A stretch of DNA of 64,000 nucleotides, from NCBI GenBank assembly GCA_963714125.1, contig OY970234.1, positions 3,534,001 to 3,598,000 of the forward strand. The letters run 5' to 3'. The number at the start of each line of letters is the position of its first letter. The first letter of the stretch is position 1. The position numbers and the translations under genes are program-made. A model generated the notes under the pieces. That model searched no databases. It was not told where the DNA came from and was given only the letters and a program-made list of their open reading frames with translations. The DNA is from CAWCAW01 sp963714125 (GTDB lineage: Bacteria > Actinomycetota > Acidimicrobiia > Acidimicrobiales > UBA8190). Shown here piece after piece: positions 24,732 to 34,250 of this stretch.

Positions 24732-27728
24732 ATGGCCACAAGCGAGAGTGACTCGGTTGCTGTGTCGCGGTACTTCGGCCGGAAGATCGACACGCAGATC
24801 CTCTTGGACGTGCTCGCGAGCGTCAAGGGTGGCGACTTCACGGCCCGCATGCCACTCGGTTGGACAGGAGTGGCGGGTAAGGTCGGCGACGCCATCAACG
24901 ATGTCATCATCGCCTATCAGACTCTCGAGAATGAGCTCGCGCGGGTAAGCCACGTGGTCGGCAAAGAGGGAAAGCTTTCTCTCCGGGCCGAATCCAGCGG
25001 GTCCTCGGAAAGCTTCTCCGGAAGTATCAAGTCGGTTAATAGTCTGATCGAGGACCTCGTCCGTCCAACTAGCGAGATGCAGCGAGTCATTGGAAGCGTT
25101 GCGAATGGGGACTTAAGCAAGAAAGTAACCGCCGAAGTCAGCGGTGAGATGCTTGAGTTGAAGAACACCATCAATGGCATGGTCGACCAGCTCAACGGGT
25201 TCTCGTCTGAAGTCACCCGCGTGGCAAGGGAAGTGGGCACGGAAGGCAAGCTCGGTCAAGCAGCCGCAGTGACTGTCGAGGTAGGTGGCGTATGGAAGGA
25301 CCTCACTGACAACGTGAATCTCATGGCAGGCAACTTGACGGGACAAGTGCGCAACATTGCCGAAGTCACGACAGCGGTCGCGAATGGGGACCTCAGCAAG
25401 AAGATTTCCATCGAAGTAAAAGGTGAGTTTCTCGAACTTAAGAACACTGTGAACGCCATGGTCGATCAGCTGAACGCCTTTGCGGGCGAAGTGACAAGAG
25501 TGGCGCGGGAAGTAGGGGTTGAGGGCAAGCTGGGAGGTCAAGCCCAGACGAAGGAGATCGGTGGCGTATGGAAAGACCTCACTGACAACGTCAACCAATT
25601 GGCCGCCAATCTATCAAATCAGGTGCGGGCAATCGCCGAAGTGGCAACCGCAGTCACGGAGGGAGATCTGACCAGACAGGTGGGAGTGGAGGCGAGTGGC
25701 GAGGTCGCCGTCTTGAAAGACAAGCTCAATGAAATGATCCGGACTCTACGCGAGACCACTCAACAGAATGTCGAGCAGGACTGGCTGAAAACAAACCTTG
25801 AACGATTCACCCGCATTCTCCAGGGCGAGCGCGATCTAGCCGCGGTTTCGAACACGATTCTATCGGAACTTACGCCCCTGGTGGGCGCCCAGTACGGGGC
25901 GTTTTACTCGATGACGAGGCCCTCGGACGGAAGCGAGGCGATGCTCCAATTCCAGGTTGGCTATGGCCTTGAAGAGCGCAAACATCTCTCCACCACCTTT
26001 AGCCTTGGTGAAGGGCTAATCGGGCAGTGTGCGAAGGAGAAGAAACGGATACTTCTCACCGAAGTACCCGATGACTACGTGCGCATCAACTCCGGGCTCG
26101 GCAGCGCAACTCCTCGCAATATTATTGTGTTACCCGTCCTCTTCGAGGGATCAGTTCGAGCCGTGATCGAGCTGGCATCCTTCCTGTCCTTCAGCGCCAT
26201 TCACCAAGCCTTCCTTGATCAACTAGTTGAAAGCATCGGTATCGTCCTCAACACGATCGAGGCCAACACGTTCACCGAAGATCTGCTTAAGCAGTCCCAA
26301 ATACAGACCGAAGAACTCCGCATTCAGCAGGAAGAGCTCCGTGAGTCCAACGAGGATCTGGAAGAACAGGCCCGGCTGCTGGCCGAGCAGAATGCCATCA
26401 ATCGCAGGGTCGAACTCTTTAGCCGTAGGGTCGAAGAGCAGGCAGGGCAAGATGCCGCCTCGTCAAAATATAAGTCCGAGTTCATCGCGAATATGAGCCA
26501 CGAGCTTCGCACACCGTTGAATAGCCTGTTGATACTGGCGCAGCAACTTGAGGATAACCCTGGCCACACGATGACCGATACTCAGGTGGAGTACGCCAGC
26601 GTCATCCGATCATCGGGCAACGATCTGCTGAATCTCCTCAACGATATTCTTGACCTTGCCAAGGTCGAATCGGGCACCGTCAGCATCGAATTGACACAAG
26701 TCTCTCTCGCTCAACTCCGCAACGATCTCCTACGCGAGTTCGAGCACGTTGCTGAAGGAAAGAGGCTTGACTTTTCGGTCGAGGTTGCTCCTGATGGACC
26801 CGAAGAGATTGTCACGGACCCGAAGCGACTCGGTCAGATCCTTAAGAATCTACTGGCGAACGCGTTCAAGTTCACCGAGCAGGGTGAGGTCCGGCTGAGG
26901 GTGGGCTTGGCCGAACGGGGCTGGAACCCTGATCTGGAATCGTTGACTGATGCCACCGAGGTGGTGGCATTTTCAATCAGTGATTCGGGAATTGGTGTTG
27001 ACGAAGAACAACAATCATCGATTTTCGAAGCGTTCGCACAAGGCGACGGGAGCACAGCTCGCCTTTACGGAGGCACCGGCCTCGGCCTATCCATCAGCCG
27101 CGAACTGGTCGCATTGCTCGGTGGAGAAATCACAGTGATGAGTGAACGGGGACAAGGCAGTACGTTTACCGTCTTTCTGCCAGCGATGCGCGAAGCTACG
27201 CCGGACACGTCGCGCGCACCCATCGCCACTGCGGTTACGCCGAAGGATTCCCGAGCCCGGGTAATACGACGTGGACTACAGGCTGACGATGAGTTGCAGG
27301 GCCCTCGGGAGGGTGTCGATTCTCCTGGCCGATCCGCACTACACGGCATGAACATCCTGGTGGTCGACGATGACGTCCGTAACCTATTCGCCATGACTGC
27401 GCTCTTGGAGCGGCTCCACGCCGAGGTAACGGTCGCAGAGAGTGGACAGCTGGCGATTGCCGCGCTCGACTTTGCGCCGATCGACCTTGTTCTCATGGAC
27501 ATCATGATGCCGTCTATGGATGGCTACGACACCATGCGCGCCATTCGTGCATTGGATCGATTCACGTCCCTCCCCATTATTGCGGTCACGGGCAAGGTGA
27601 TGCCCGGAGAGCGTCAACGGTGTTTCGATGCCGGGGCTACTGACTTTATCCCCAAACCGGTGGACACGACAGAGCTCCTCGCGGCGCTCAATCCTTGGTT
27701 GACGGCTCAAGCCGTCTCGACGTCTTGA
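24732..27728 (+). CDS. Soluble hybrid histidine kinase with tandem HAMP array, GAF and receiver
   Basis: A 998-residue protein without transmembrane segments. Residues 25-350 form a chain of HAMP-like units, with an obvious tandem block of about 92 residues (VANGDLSKK, ELKNT.N.MVDQLN, VGGVWKDLTDNVN) seen two to three times. A GAF domain follows (about 360-530), then a coiled coil. The kinase core has the H-box FIANMSHELRTPLNSL (His about 590), N-box LLANAFKFTEQGEV, and G boxes DSGIGVDEE and GTGLGLSIS. The C-terminal receiver has ILVVDDDVRN, LMDIMMPSMDGYD (Asp about 923) and FIPKPVD. The layout resembles fungal group III osmosensing kinases. It heads a four-gene operon. Confidence 0.93.
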   Translation: MATSESDSVAVSRYFGRKIDTQILLDVLASVKGGDFTARMPLGWTGVAGKVGDAINDVIIAYQTLENELARVSHVVGKEGKLSLRAESSGSSESFSGSIKSVNSLIEDLVRPTSEMQRVIGSVANGDLSKKVTAEVSGEMLELKNTINGMVDQLNGFSSEVTRVAREVGTEGKLGQAAAVTVEVGGVWKDLTDNVNLMAGNLTGQVRNIAEVTTAVANGDLSKKISIEVKGEFLELKNTVNAMVDQLNAFAGEVTRVAREVGVEGKLGGQAQTKEIGGVWKDLTDNVNQLAANLSNQVRAIAEVATAVTEGDLTRQVGVEASGEVAVLKDKLNEMIRTLRETTQQNVEQDWLKTNLERFTRILQGERDLAAVSNTILSELTPLVGAQYGAFYSMTRPSDGSEAMLQFQVGYGLEERKHLSTTFSLGEGLIGQCAKEKKRILLTEVPDDYVRINSGLGSATPRNIIVLPVLFEGSVRAVIELASFLSFSAIHQAFLDQLVESIGIVLNTIEANTFTEDLLKQSQIQTEELRIQQEELRESNEDLEEQARLLAEQNAINRRVELFSRRVEEQAGQDAASSKYKSEFIANMSHELRTPLNSLLILAQQLEDNPGHTMTDTQVEYASVIRSSGNDLLNLLNDILDLAKVESGTVSIELTQVSLAQLRNDLLREFEHVAEGKRLDFSVEVAPDGPEEIVTDPKRLGQILKNLLANAFKFTEQGEVRLRVGLAERGWNPDLESLTDATEVVAFSISDSGIGVDEEQQSSIFEAFAQGDGSTARLYGGTGLGLSISRELVALLGGEITVMSERGQGSTFTVFLPAMREATPDTSRAPIATAVTPKDSRARVIRRGLQADDELQGPREGVDSPGRSALHGMNILVVDDDVRNLFAMTALLERLHAEVTVAESGQLAIAALDFAPIDLVLMDIMMPSMDGYDTMRAIRALDRFTSLPIIAVTGKVMPGERQRCFDAGATDFIPKPVDTTELLAALNPWLTAQAVSTS

Positions 27729-27762
27729 TGTTTGAGCAAAACGCTGCAGCCGTGGATCCAAG

Positions 27763-29643
27763 GTGACAATTGCGCCGAATGTCCTGATTGTCGACGACAA
27801 CGCCGACAAGCGTTTTGCCCTCGTCGCCGCGCTTGCGCCGCTTGGATTGCCCATTGTAGAGGCCGACTCGGGGTTCGCCGCCTTGCGGAGTCTCATGCAA
27901 CAAGAATTCGCCGTCATCCTGCTTGATGTGCGCATGCCAAACATGGATGGGTTCGAGACTGCCGGCCGTATTCGTCAGCGTGAACGGTCGGAAATGACCC
28001 CGATTATTTTCCTTACGGCCTTCGATAGCGACGACCTCAAGCGCTCGGATCACTACACTGGTGGTGCGGTCGATTTCATCGTCGCACCTTTCGATCCCGA
28101 GATGCTTCGCGCCAAGGTATCTGTGTTTGGCAACCTTTTCACTAGGAGCGCAGAGCTAGCAGCGCTCGCGTTGGCAGTGGAGACGTCTGCCAACCAATTG
28201 CGACGTCTCACCGACGTGGCGCCAATCGGCATCTTCCAGACCGATGAGGACGACCGATACACCTACACCAACCCTCGCTGGTCGCAGATAACAGGCATCG
28301 CCCCACAGGATGCCGCTGGAAAGCCGTGGAAGGCGCTCTTCGGACCGGGACAAGGATCTCAAATGAGTTCTCCCATGCATGACTCGCGGGAGTCGCAGTC
28401 TGAGCTCTCGTTCCAGATCGAGATTCCCGGCCAAGGCTCTGAGCCTCGGATCGTCTTCCTTGCCGCAGCGTCCATTCCCGATACCGACGGAGGGAGAGCC
28501 GGTTGGGTCGGAACGGTCGCCGATGTGACGGCGGAAGTCGAGTCGGCGGCGGCGGCCTCACACCTCAAGGCGGTTGTCGAATCCTCACTCGACGCCATCA
28601 TCAGCCAAGACCTCGACGGAGTGATCACAAGCTGGAACGCCGGAGCAGAGCACCTTTACGGCTATACCTCGACTGAGGTCGTTGGACAATCCACATTGGC
28701 GCTGCTGGGCGAACATCAGTACGAGCTGGCCGACACACTGAACAGGGTCCGACTGGGGGAGATCTCTGACTTCGAATCGATCCGGACACGCAAGGACGGC
28801 ACCCGCATCGATGTCTCGCAAACGACGTCACCCATTCTTGGACCTGGGGGTGTCGTGGTGGGTGCCTCAATCATCGCAAGGAATATCTCGGATCGGCGGA
28901 AGACCGAGCAGCTCAAAGATGAGTTCCTCGCCATGGTCTCACACGAATTGCGCACGCCCCTCAGCTCGATCGTCGCTCATGTTGAACTCCTATTGGACGA
29001 TAATCCGGCAGAAGCCACTCGTCATCAGCGATTTCTGGAGGTGATTGGTCGCAATTCAGTTCGACTCGAACGTCTAGTCGGAGATCTGCTCTTCGTCGCC
29101 CAGATTGAATCGGCCAACCTATCGCTGTCAATAACCGACGTCGACTTGGTCGTGGTTGTGACAGAGGCCGTCGAAGCTATGTCGCTCCGCGCGCAACAGT
29201 CGGGAATCGAGATCACGCTTTCCTGTCAACAGAGCTCGCTGCACGTTCTGGCCGACTCCGGTCGACTCGGTCAGGCCATCGACAATCTCATCGCCAACGC
29301 CATCAAATATTCGCTGCCTGGCACTTCCGTCATGGTCAGAATCCTCGCTGTCAATGATACGTGTGTGATCGAGATTGAAGACCATGGCATCGGAATCGCC
29401 ACCGAGGAATTGGACTACCTGTTCGACCGATTCTTCCGGGGCTCCACCGCCACGAGCCTTCATATCCAAGGGTTAGGACTCGGCTTACTAATTGTCAAGA
29501 GGATTATCGAAGGGCACTTTGGAGTAGTGACCGTAGGAAGCGAGCTCGGCGTTGGCACGACTTTCCGCGTCGTGCTTCCGCTCGTTCAACCCGGACGGGG
29601 CTTTCAATCCTCGTCACCGCCCACATGTATCGAGCTTTCGTAA
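27763..29643 (+). CDS. Histidine kinase with N-terminal receiver and two PAS domains
   Basis: A 626-residue soluble kinase. The N-terminal receiver has VLIVDDNADKR and LLDVRMPNMDGFE (Asp about 55), but the usual Lys of the KPF motif is Ala (FIVAPFD), so signalling through it may be altered. PAS domains lie at about 145-255 (LTDVAPIGIFQTDEDDRYTY) and 268-375 (VVESSLDAIISQDLDGVITS). The kinase core has FLAMVSHELRTPLSSIVAHV (His about 394), NLIANAIKYSLPG, DHGIGIATEE and GLGLGLLIVKRII. The start is a GTG 34 bp after the preceding hybrid kinase. One base separates its stop from the next gene. Confidence 0.9.
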   Translation: MTIAPNVLIVDDNADKRFALVAALAPLGLPIVEADSGFAALRSLMQQEFAVILLDVRMPNMDGFETAGRIRQRERSEMTPIIFLTAFDSDDLKRSDHYTGGAVDFIVAPFDPEMLRAKVSVFGNLFTRSAELAALALAVETSANQLRRLTDVAPIGIFQTDEDDRYTYTNPRWSQITGIAPQDAAGKPWKALFGPGQGSQMSSPMHDSRESQSELSFQIEIPGQGSEPRIVFLAAASIPDTDGGRAGWVGTVADVTAEVESAAAASHLKAVVESSLDAIISQDLDGVITSWNAGAEHLYGYTSTEVVGQSTLALLGEHQYELADTLNRVRLGEISDFESIRTRKDGTRIDVSQTTSPILGPGGVVVGASIIARNISDRRKTEQLKDEFLAMVSHELRTPLSSIVAHVELLLDDNPAEATRHQRFLEVIGRNSVRLERLVGDLLFVAQIESANLSLSITDVDLVVVVTEAVEAMSLRAQQSGIEITLSCQQSSLHVLADSGRLGQAIDNLIANAIKYSLPGTSVMVRILAVNDTCVIEIEDHGIGIATEELDYLFDRFFRGSTATSLHIQGLGLGLLIVKRIIEGHFGVVTVGSELGVGTTFRVVLPLVQPGRGFQSSSPPTCIELS

Positions 29644-29644
29644 G

Positions 29645-30064
29645 ATGCGCGTTGCTCTCGTTGTCGATGACGACCCCGACCTCGGGGATGTGATCACGTT
29701 TGTGCTTGAGCGGGCCGGATTCGAGGTGCGCCTAGAGCTTGATGGCGCTGCTGGATTCGCAGTTGCGGCGGTTCTACGCCCCAACGTAGTGCTGCTTGAT
29801 TGGATGATGCCGCACATGAGCGGGCTCGAGGTGTGCAGAGCCCTGCGAAGCGACATTGCTCTTTCGTCGACGGCGCTGATCATGCTGAGTGCAAGGGCCC
29901 TGGAAGGCGATATTCGCGAAGGGTACTCCGCTGGAGCCGATGACTACATCATCAAGCCGTTCAGGCCTAGAGATCTTGCCGAACGTGTCGAGGCGGTGCT
30001 GGCCCGGTTTCAGTCTGATGGCCCCGATTCTCCAATTGAGCATGCCCCTGAGGGGAGATCATGA
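29645..30064 (+). CDS. Single-domain response regulator
   Basis: A 139-residue receiver with no output domain: VALVVDDDPDLGDV, VVLLDWMMPHMSGLEV (phospho-Asp about 52), IMLSARALEG, ADDYIIKPFRPRDL. The ATG at 29645 is one base after the upstream kinase stop, so the longer upstream frame from 29552 is not used. The TGA overlaps the ATG of the CHASE-GGDEF-EAL gene. It is probably the phosphoryl acceptor or shuttle between the two kinases and a downstream partner. Confidence 0.93.
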   Translation: MRVALVVDDDPDLGDVITFVLERAGFEVRLELDGAAGFAVAAVLRPNVVLLDWMMPHMSGLEVCRALRSDIALSSTALIMLSARALEGDIREGYSAGADDYIIKPFRPRDLAERVEAVLARFQSDGPDSPIEHAPEGRS

Positions 30065-32586
30065 AGACACCGAGGGCGAGCTCAACAGATTCCCCCATAA
30101 CGTCGAGCTCCGACGTGGCCACGGTGCGTAGTTCGAAGCACGTTCTTCGCATGTGGTCGGCATTAGCCGTCGTCGTACTGATCATGGGAACAGCCGGTTC
30201 GGTGCTCACGGCAGAGTCCGTGGCGCGAAGTGATGCGGCCAATGCGCACCGAGCATTTGCCACTGCCTCGACCGAGATTGTCTCGAAGCTGATGCTCGCG
30301 ACGCAACACGAAGATGACATGGTGGTCAATGCGGGAGCCTTCGTAGAGGACGCACCCGGCGTAAACAGTGCTGAGCTCCGCTCCTGGGCGGCGGCGACGA
30401 GCGTATTTCGGCGCTATCCGGAGCTCTACGGCTTCGGCTACTCAGAGATCGTCCTTGATTCACAGCTCAAGGCCTTTTCCGCACAGGCGGAAGCCGACCC
30501 GTCCGGACCTCTAACGGCCAACGGCTCCTTCCAAGTCGAACCTCCCGGGTCTCGACCCTTCTATTGCCTGATCGTCGCGGGTGACGCCCGAAGCGCATCC
30601 TTGGTGTACCCGGCCGGTATCGACCTCTGTGCCGGCGCACGACCCGGGGTTATGGCATCACGCGATTCTGGCCAGGGCGACTACGCGCCGATCACCATCG
30701 TAGGGATCTCTTCGCTTTCGATCTCAACCCCGGTTTATCGCGGCGGGGTGGTCCCGGGCACCGTCGCGCTTCGTCAAGCGGCATTCCTCGGTTGGCTCGG
30801 CATGTCGGTAGATCCGCAAGTGGTGCTCAAAAGCGCCTTGGCCGATGACCCCGACATCGCCGTCGCCATGCAGTACCACGTCGGCGCTTCGAATGTGACC
30901 TTCATCCGAGGGGTCTTGGCGAACGGTGCGCAATCGGTAACGACGAGTCTCCAAAATGGCTGGATCGTCACGACCTATGGCGACGCCGTTGCGACTGGCC
31001 CATTGGCGCGTCGGGCGACCATCGGACTGCTGCTCGCGGGCTTCGCTCTGAGCATTTTGCTGGCCGCTCTGATATTCGTCCTAGCCACAGGTCGGGTGCG
31101 GGCGCGGCGAGAGGTCGGTCAGAAGACTGAGGAGTTACTCCACCTAGCGTTACACGACACTTTGACGGGCCTTCCCAACCGGGCGCTGATCACTGACCGC
31201 ATCGAACAGCTCCTCGCCCGCAATCATCGAAACGGAACTTTCGGCGCGCTGCTGTACGTAGACGTGGATGAGTTCAAGAACGTCAACGACACCCTCGGAC
31301 ACGCAGTCGGCGACCAGCTCCTGCGCGCTCTAGCGGATCGGTTTACGACAAGTCTGCGAGACGCCGACACGATCGGGCGGATGGGCGGGGACGAGTTCGT
31401 AGTTCTGATCGACGGCACTTCCCTGCCGGAGTTCGTCGCCGAACGCATCCTCGAGGTCATGCGTCAGCCCTTCGAGTTGGGTGGAGGTCTCGCTCCTATG
31501 GTGGTCACCGTCAGCATCGGTATTGGAGTCGGAGTCGACACCAAGCCTGGCGATTTGTTGCGAAACGCGGACATTGCGCTGTACGAGGCCAAAGCCGCCG
31601 GCAAGAACTGCTACGAGGTCTTCGGAGCCAAGATGGAGGCCGACATACGTCACCGTTACGAAGTTGAGTTCTATCTTCGTTCAGCACTAGAGAGTCACCA
31701 GTTCCATCTCGTCTATCAACCGATCTACAACCTGGACGACCTGTCGATCATCGGAGCCGAAGCCCTCATCCGATGGGATCACCCCACTCTCGGTATCGTT
31801 ATGCCCGACGAGTTCATTCCTTTCCTCGAAACGAGCGGGCAGATCTTCGCGGTCGGGCGCTGGGTGCTGCACGAAGCCTGTGCTCAGGCGAGAGTCTGGA
31901 GCGACCGCGGCCATGTCCTGACGGTTTCGGTGAACGTCTCAGGGCGCCAGCTCGACCATGATGTCATCGTCGAGCACGTGCGAGAAGCCCTCGACCGCAG
32001 CGGGCTCGACCCGAGTGAGCTCATCATCGAGATTACCGAGACGGCGCTTATGCACAACGTCGATACGACAGCTCGTCGGCTCCGTGACCTGAAGGACCTC
32101 GGGGTACAAGTAGCTATCGACGATTTCGGTACGGGTTACTCATCGCTGGCCTACCTACAACACCTCCCCGTTGACTACCTCAAGATCGACCGGGCCTTTA
32201 CCAACTCCATCGCCAGTTCCTCAGCATCCGACGTCCTCATTCACAATCTTGTTCAACTCGGGAAGGATCTCGGGCTGAAGACCCTGGCTGAGGGCGTGGA
32301 GACCACTATGCAGGTCGAGTTTCTACGAGGCGAACGCGTTGACGCCGCTCAAGGGTTCCTGTTCTCCATGCCACTCGACCCGAGCACCTTTGAGGAACGC
32401 CTCCTCGAGCGGAATCACCCGGAGGCGGGCGGGCCGGTGACTACCGCGGCGCCGTCAGGTGCCGAACTACTGATTGCCGATCTTTGCCACCCCTGCTCAC
32501 CAAAGTTCGGATCTGACAGCAAACGTAGGACGGACCACGTCCCGGTGGTGGAGCTGCCTGAACCGCTGGTCGTCTCGCCGCTCTGA
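30061..32586 (+). CDS. Membrane CHASE-GGDEF-EAL protein
   Basis: An 841-residue protein. Membrane spans at about 30-52 and 320-345 flank an extracytoplasmic CHASE sensor (YPELYGFGYSEIV and ISTPVYRGG are characteristic). The GGDEF domain has GRMGGDEFVVLID (about 442) and an RDAD I-site five residues upstream. The EAL domain has GAEALIRWDHP (about 567), IEITETALM and VAIDDFGTGYSSLAYL. Both active sites look intact, so it may make or degrade c-di-GMP in response to an outside ligand. Overlap with the receiver gene as ATGA puts it in the same operon as the kinases. The last 60 residues are a low-complexity tail. Confidence 0.93.
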   Translation: MKTPRASSTDSPITSSSDVATVRSSKHVLRMWSALAVVVLIMGTAGSVLTAESVARSDAANAHRAFATASTEIVSKLMLATQHEDDMVVNAGAFVEDAPGVNSAELRSWAAATSVFRRYPELYGFGYSEIVLDSQLKAFSAQAEADPSGPLTANGSFQVEPPGSRPFYCLIVAGDARSASLVYPAGIDLCAGARPGVMASRDSGQGDYAPITIVGISSLSISTPVYRGGVVPGTVALRQAAFLGWLGMSVDPQVVLKSALADDPDIAVAMQYHVGASNVTFIRGVLANGAQSVTTSLQNGWIVTTYGDAVATGPLARRATIGLLLAGFALSILLAALIFVLATGRVRARREVGQKTEELLHLALHDTLTGLPNRALITDRIEQLLARNHRNGTFGALLYVDVDEFKNVNDTLGHAVGDQLLRALADRFTTSLRDADTIGRMGGDEFVVLIDGTSLPEFVAERILEVMRQPFELGGGLAPMVVTVSIGIGVGVDTKPGDLLRNADIALYEAKAAGKNCYEVFGAKMEADIRHRYEVEFYLRSALESHQFHLVYQPIYNLDDLSIIGAEALIRWDHPTLGIVMPDEFIPFLETSGQIFAVGRWVLHEACAQARVWSDRGHVLTVSVNVSGRQLDHDVIVEHVREALDRSGLDPSELIIEITETALMHNVDTTARRLRDLKDLGVQVAIDDFGTGYSSLAYLQHLPVDYLKIDRAFTNSIASSSASDVLIHNLVQLGKDLGLKTLAEGVETTMQVEFLRGERVDAAQGFLFSMPLDPSTFEERLLERNHPEAGGPVTTAAPSGAELLIADLCHPCSPKFGSDSKRRTDHVPVVELPEPLVVSPL

Positions 32587-32859
32587 CGCGGAAGGTTGGT
32601 GCAGACCTTCTTCTTGATCACACGCGCCGGCTTGGCGAAGGGCGCGGGCATGCCGTTGGTGTGCTGGACCCGGCCACTCCCCACTACCTCGTCGCCTTGC
32701 TCACCAGCCACCGCCACCCAGGCACCAGGCCCGTAACGCTCGACGATTCGGGTGTACGCCTTCCGGTGGGCCTGCTGCTGGGCGGGCGACGACGGGGCGC
32801 GCGGCGGGTGCACCCCTCGGCTTCTGCTGCGGCGTCGGTCGCATCGATCACGGCGGAAG
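32587..32859. other. Rearranged DNA downstream of the signalling operon
   Basis: No intact gene. On the minus strand a stretch reads AHRKAYTRIVERYGPGAWVA and MPAPFAKPARVIKKKVCTNL, which looks protein-derived but is not recognised. The region lies next to a transposase remnant and is probably recombination debris. Confidence 0.35.
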
Positions 32860-32990
32860 GGTCTCGACGAGGTCGCGTTCGCCACCCTCAACCATCGCCG
32901 TCTGGAGAGATCACCGACGACAACGCCTACGTCACGCCAGCAGAGTTCGAAGCCATCTACTGCCGTCCAGAATCAGCCGCCAAAGAGATG
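32860..32990 (+). pseudogene. IS3-family transposase remnant (3' end of OrfB)
   Basis: One frame gives GLDEVAFATLNHRRL, and the next frame continues GEITDDNAYVTPAEFEAIY followed by CRPESAAKEM. Together these match the C-terminal end of IS3-type OrfB (typical order: D.VEFATLEWVDWFNHRRLHGEI, then P.EFE..YYR). Small deletions and a frame change show that it is dead. It abuts the truncated end of the second cassette copy and may mark the break that cut the regulator gene there. Confidence 0.55.
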
Positions 32991-33220
32991 ATTACCCAAC
33001 AGCCCGAGCAGTCATGGAACCGGGGCGGTTCATCAGCCGCCTTCTGGGCGACCGGGTGGAGTTTGGGTAGCTCCCGTTTGACCCGATGAGACCCAACTTG
33101 AAGCGGATCGGGTCGTCGTAGATGCTCATCCAATGGCGGGCGTCTTCCCAGTGCTCCCGTCTCGATGTCCTCGCCTTCGAGTGGACCGTGAGCCGGCGTC
33201 TCTTGTGGCCCTGTTGCCAT
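32985..33220 (-). pseudogene. Truncated second copy of the winged-helix regulator
   Basis: This matches the 5' part of the regulator at 6609-7166. Two frames are needed: one reads EHWEDARHWMSIYDDPIRF and the other RVKRELPKLHPVAQKAAD. Similarity fades about 75 codons in, at the junction with the transposase remnant, so the whole DNA-binding domain is missing. Small deletions relative to copy 1 (for example loss of CTAA near 33088) cause the frameshifts. Confidence 0.8.
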
Positions 33221-33295
33221 GTCACAACTATCGGGACCTGGGTTATGTCCCGCCTATTACTGATCTTTTTACACCGCTCGGTGTAGCAAGAGAAT

Positions 33296-33652
33296 ATGAA
33301 CCACGACCATGGCCCTCAAGAGAGGCCCGACATCGTGGCAGCCACTCGGGGCGGGAACAGCTCGCTAGGCATGGACGTTGAGGCTGACCCAGCCACTGCG
33401 ACCCTCGAACAAGCGTTGTTCAGGAGGAACATCTACACCGAGATCCTGGTCATGGAGGAGGCCGTCTTGGCCCGTATTCATCAACTCATGGCAAGTCAGA
33501 CTCCCGAAGCTCGCCGAGAAGTCGAGCTGACAAACGTCCCGGTGGTGGTCTCCCAGGTTGAACGATTCCGGATGCGCCAGGGGATCTGGGCCTCCCTTGT
33601 CCTTACCTACCAGGACACGGCCAGCACTGCCTTGGGGACCGTACCGTCATGA
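33296..33652 (+). CDS. Small helical protein homologous to the regulator's N-terminal domain (copy 2)
   Basis: A 118-residue paralogue of the 7237-7593 product, with about 14 amino-acid changes (for example W to R in LFWRNIY, giving LFRRNIY) and an intact frame. The helical core TEILVMEEAVLARIHQLMAS and VELTNVPVVVSQVERFRMRQ is kept. The loss of the Trp that is shared with the regulator's domain may affect packing. Its stop overlaps the ATG of the LapA-like gene. With no intact local regulator, it would depend on the copy-1 regulator or be uncontrolled. Confidence 0.75.
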   Translation: MNHDHGPQERPDIVAATRGGNSSLGMDVEADPATATLEQALFRRNIYTEILVMEEAVLARIHQLMASQTPEARREVELTNVPVVVSQVERFRMRQGIWASLVLTYQDTASTALGTVPS

Positions 33653-34038
33653 TCGACGTCCCCGCTCCCCCCGTGCTCACCCCTCAGCCTGACGCGACCC
33701 CTAGGAAGGCAATCGCGAGGGCTCCTTTTCGTCGCCAGACCGGACGAACTCGCATCTCTGGCGCCTGGGTAGGAGTCATCGCCGGCGCCTTGGTGTTCAC
33801 AGCTCTACTTGTCTTCATCCTCCAAAACACCAGGACGGTAAAGGTTTCGTATTTTACCGCCACCGGGTCGATGCCGCTCGGCATCGCTTTGCTGCTCGCT
33901 GCTGTCGCCGGGTTGTTGCTGGCCGGCGCGTTCGCATCGCTACGAATTTGGCAGCTACGTCATCGCCTGACCCGGCAAGACAAATCCGCCCGTCTGGCTC
34001 CCGTCTCGGACGGATCAGAGGTCGAAGGCGACGACTGA
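33649..34038 (+). CDS. LapA-like (DUF1049) membrane protein, intact copy
   Basis: A 129-residue protein with two transmembrane segments (VGVIAGALVFTALLVFILQN and MPLGIALLLAAVAGLLLAGA) joined by TRTVKVSYFTATGS, then a basic amphipathic tail (SLRIWQLRHRLTRQDKSAR). This is the full LapA/DUF1049 layout and shows what copy 1 at 7590 lost by frameshift. LapA proteins act in envelope assembly in Proteobacteria; the actinobacterial role is unknown. ATGA overlap with the upstream gene. Confidence 0.85.
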   Translation: MIDVPAPPVLTPQPDATPRKAIARAPFRRQTGRTRISGAWVGVIAGALVFTALLVFILQNTRTVKVSYFTATGSMPLGIALLLAAVAGLLLAGAFASLRIWQLRHRLTRQDKSARLAPVSDGSEVEGDD

Positions 34039-34250
34039 ACGGGCTGAGGCCCTCTGGCGTTTGTTCGAACAATCTGGACGATTTCTATGATCAGCGGTGC
34101 CGAACTGCCTGGTGCCTCTTGCACCCGTATATCTCATCCTTTCGTGCCGGGCGTGTTGCTGCATTTGTTACTCCGCCAGGAGCACTGTGACAGAAGCTGG
34201 CTTCCGCGACGCGGAGTATCGGTGCGAGTTGTCAACCAGAAAGGCAGTCA

